Of a DNA stretch of 8,370 nucleotides, positions 7,166 through 8,370 are shown piece by piece. Origin of the DNA: an uncultured Chthoniobacterales bacterium (GTDB lineage Bacteria; Verrucomicrobiota; Verrucomicrobiia; Chthoniobacterales; UBA10450); assembly GCA_955652255.1 (NCBI GenBank), contig CATPAW010000013.1, forward strand, positions 1 through 8,370. Reading direction: 5' to 3'. Position 1 is the stretch's first letter, and each line of letters opens with the position of its first letter. Under the pieces are notes generated by a model, which worked only from the letters and a program-made list of their open reading frames with translations, did no database searches and was not told the origin of the DNA. The position numbers were made by a program, and so were the translations under genes.

Positions 7166-7996
7166 CTATACGAGGTTGAACTCGATGTCCCGCCTTGTGG
7201 CCGTTATCGTTGACTGCGCCTCTTTTGGAAGGAGCCCGTGCTTTTGGCATAACCTTTGGAATTCTCTCAAACCTTCCTTTTCCTTTCCTCCAAAGCTGAA
7301 GCGCAAATGCTTCCCGTAATAGCGCGCGCAAAACTCATGATCGAATTCTTTCTCCTCGACGATGAGATTGTCGATCTTCGCCAAATTTTCATCGCGCAAC
7401 GCGCGCAAATCTTTCGCGATTGTCCCTGCATCGACGACTTCCGGGCGAATGAGCCAGAGCGCGTAAACGAATGGGAGATCGATCCCGCGGCGGCGGGACG
7501 CCCATTGCTCGCCGAGGTCCCAGAAATGAACGTCCTGTGCTTGTTTTTGACGAAAGCGAATCGCCTGGTCACCGATAAGCAAGCGCGCCCGCCGCTTCGA
7601 GATAGGAGATGTCGCTGTCGAAACGAGGCGCGCGGGCAATGTCAATTCGGCCAGCAGGCAGCGGAGGAGATTGACGGATGTTTCCGCCGCGGGATCGAGT
7701 TCGATTTCTTCAACTTCGGAGATTTCTCCCTGATGCGCGACAATAACGCTGTAGACCGGGCCGGCGGAAGAAATGGATACGTCATCGACAATCCGGTAAA
7801 TCGGATTGCGTAGAAATTCGAAGCTGGAAACGAGCGCAAGATCGACCTCCCCGCGGGCGAGCAGTTGGCACAACGATGACGGATGATCGAACTCGACGTG
7901 ACCAGGCCAGCCGCGGATGAGCGGGCGGGCGTTGAGGTATTTTACGCAACCGATACGAGGCAGATTCGTCGGCTCGACAGAGTCTCGCCCTACCAC
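7166..7996 (-). CDS. mqnA: Chorismate dehydratase MqnA (futalosine pathway)
   Basis: MqnA removes water from chorismate to give 3-enolpyruvyl benzoate, the first committed step of the futalosine menaquinone route in the cytoplasm. With the chosen GTG start the protein is 276 aa and has the periplasmic-binding-like fold signatures of the family: IGCVKYLNARPL at 15-26, a CQLLARGEVDLALVSSFE block at 43-60, ETSVNLLR at 105-112, ARLLIGDQAIR at 137-147, and DLGEQW followed by LPFVYALWLIR at 160-183. The start is unclear. GTG at 7996 lies one base after the mqnE stop; GTG at 8026 would add ten residues and overlap mqnE by 29 bases. No ATG, GTG or TTG exists between residue 2 and the conserved core, and neither candidate has a Shine-Dalgarno sequence. 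The first ten codons (VVGRDSVEPT) come from a repeat-like palindrome and are not family sequence. The neighbour mqnE performs the next pathway step, which supports the call. Confidence 0.9.
   Translation of the reverse strand: MVGRDSVEPTNLPRIGCVKYLNARPLIRGWPGHVEFDHPSSLCQLLARGEVDLALVSSFEFLRNPIYRIVDDVSISSAGPVYSVIVAHQGEISEVEEIELDPAAETSVNLLRCLLAELTLPARLVSTATSPISKRRARLLIGDQAIRFRQKQAQDVHFWDLGEQWASRRRGIDLPFVYALWLIRPEVVDAGTIAKDLRALRDENLAKIDNLIVEEKEFDHEFCARYYGKHLRFSFGGKEKEGLREFQRLCQKHGLLPKEAQSTITATRRDIEFNLV
7961..7996. repeat. Short palindromic dispersed-repeat-like element at mqnE/mqnA junction
   Basis: The core at 7971-7989 is an imperfect dyad: GGC-tc-GAC-aga-GTC-tc-GCC, two 3-bp arms on each side separated by a TC/TC mismatch, with an AGA loop. 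Read on the minus strand it translates as VVGRDSVEPT, joined directly to the MqnA core. From memory, not a search, GRDSVEP and its opposite-strand reading LDRVSPY recur at gene ends in soil Verrucomicrobiota genomes, as expected for a dispersed intergenic palindrome read through by ORFs. A second possible pairing, CTCGCC at 7984-7989 with GGCGAG at 8007-8012, suggests the element may extend toward 8012 or beyond. Only one copy lies in this window, so its repeat status rests on recall. Confidence 0.5.
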
Positions 7997-7997
7997 G

Positions 7998-8370
7998 CTA
8001 GGCGCAGGCGAGTTCAGTTTCGGCACGCCCGAGTGCAGATGTCGATCTTTTCCGCGGCAAAGTTATACGCCGATAAAGGCTATCGCGCTGGACCGGCTCA
8101 CGACCCGCTTCGCGAATGACGCGCTGGAGTGTGGCTGCGCTTTGCTCCTGAGGCGTGGTTGCACCCGCCATGTGGAAGATTTTTTCTTCCATGATCGTGC
8201 CGTGCAGGTCGTCGACGCCGTAACTGAGCGAGACCTGTGCAAGCGGCAATCCCATACTGACCCAATACGCGGTGAGGTGGTCGATGTTATCGAGATAAAT
8301 GCGGCTGACCGCGAGGTTACGAAGTTGTTCAATCGCAGAAGCGGGTTTCACATGCGCGAGGACAGTGGTC
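7998..8370 (-). CDS. mqnE: Aminodeoxyfutalosine synthase MqnE, C-terminal part (5' end outside window)
   Basis: MqnE is a radical-SAM enzyme that joins 3-enolpyruvyl benzoate (the MqnA product) to an adenosyl radical from SAM, giving aminodeoxyfutalosine for menaquinone synthesis. The frame is open to the window edge, so only the last 123 codons are seen; the CX3CX2C cluster motif lies outside. The visible part has the C-terminal family signature: AVSRIYLDN, then AYWVSMGLPLAQVSLSYG, DDLHGTIMEEKIFHMAGA, and near the end REAGREPVQRDSLY. The DLxGTxxEEKI and HMAGA wording fits MqnE better than the related cyclase MqnC, which is the main alternative. After SLYRRI, where I expect family members to end, about 20 further basic/Ala-rich residues run to a TAG stop. 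This tail lies beside the repeat-like sequence at the mqnA junction and may derive from it. The next gene, mqnA, starts right at or overlapping this stop. Confidence 0.9.
   Translation of the reverse strand, partial: TTVLAHVKPASAIEQLRNLAVSRIYLDNIDHLTAYWVSMGLPLAQVSLSYGVDDLHGTIMEEKIFHMAGATTPQEQSAATLQRVIREAGREPVQRDSLYRRITLPRKRSTSALGRAETELACA

Noticed and set aside
7256..7813. Plus-strand open frame (185 codons) opposite mqnA
   Set aside because: mqnA has clear family motifs throughout this interval; the opposite frame has none.

Overview
The window is a tightly packed, GC-rich bacterial chromosome segment. Every gene I can support lies on the minus strand, so transcription runs from high to low coordinates. 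The gene order is mqnE (partial, cut by the window edge) - mqnA - recJ - recG - htrA/degP-like protease - a secreted DUF6600-type protein. Futalosine-pathway menaquinone genes, a DUF6600-like envelope protein, weak or absent Shine-Dalgarno sequences, and a short dispersed-repeat-like sequence that translates as GRDSVEP together suggest a soil-type Verrucomicrobiota bacterium, with Acidobacteriota as the main alternative. This taxonomic guess is inference from gene content only.

Region by region: 7998-8370 holds the C-terminal 123 codons of the radical-SAM enzyme MqnE. mqnA follows at 7166-7996 (chorismate dehydratase). The mqnE/mqnA junction carries a short imperfect palindrome that seems to supply the start and N-terminus of mqnA. 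An 81-bp gap with a plausible promoter leads into recJ (5381-7084, 5'-3' single-strand exonuclease). recG (branch-migration helicase) follows, and its stop codon overlaps the start of the htrA-like protease as TGATG. A GC-rich hairpin after the protease is a possible terminator. The last gene (85-1623) encodes a signal-peptide protein with an aromatic-rich DUF6600-like domain and a long Pro/Ala/Gly tail with evenly spaced basic clusters. A strong 9-bp hairpin at 36-56 ends it.

Functionally, mqnE and mqnA act in the same menaquinone branch: MqnA makes 3-enolpyruvyl benzoate from chorismate, and MqnE uses it. recJ and recG are both recombination and fork-repair functions. The protease and the DUF6600 protein both act outside the cytoplasm. 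The first five genes look like one transcription unit, possibly with an internal promoter before recJ. The DUF6600 gene looks like a separate unit.

Most of the window is housekeeping. The parts least explained by known families are the repeat-derived mqnE/mqnA junction and the repetitive, basic, low-complexity tail of the DUF6600 protein. I saw no CRISPR array, insertion sequence, tRNA, rRNA or defence system, and no gene-free stretch longer than about 130 bases.
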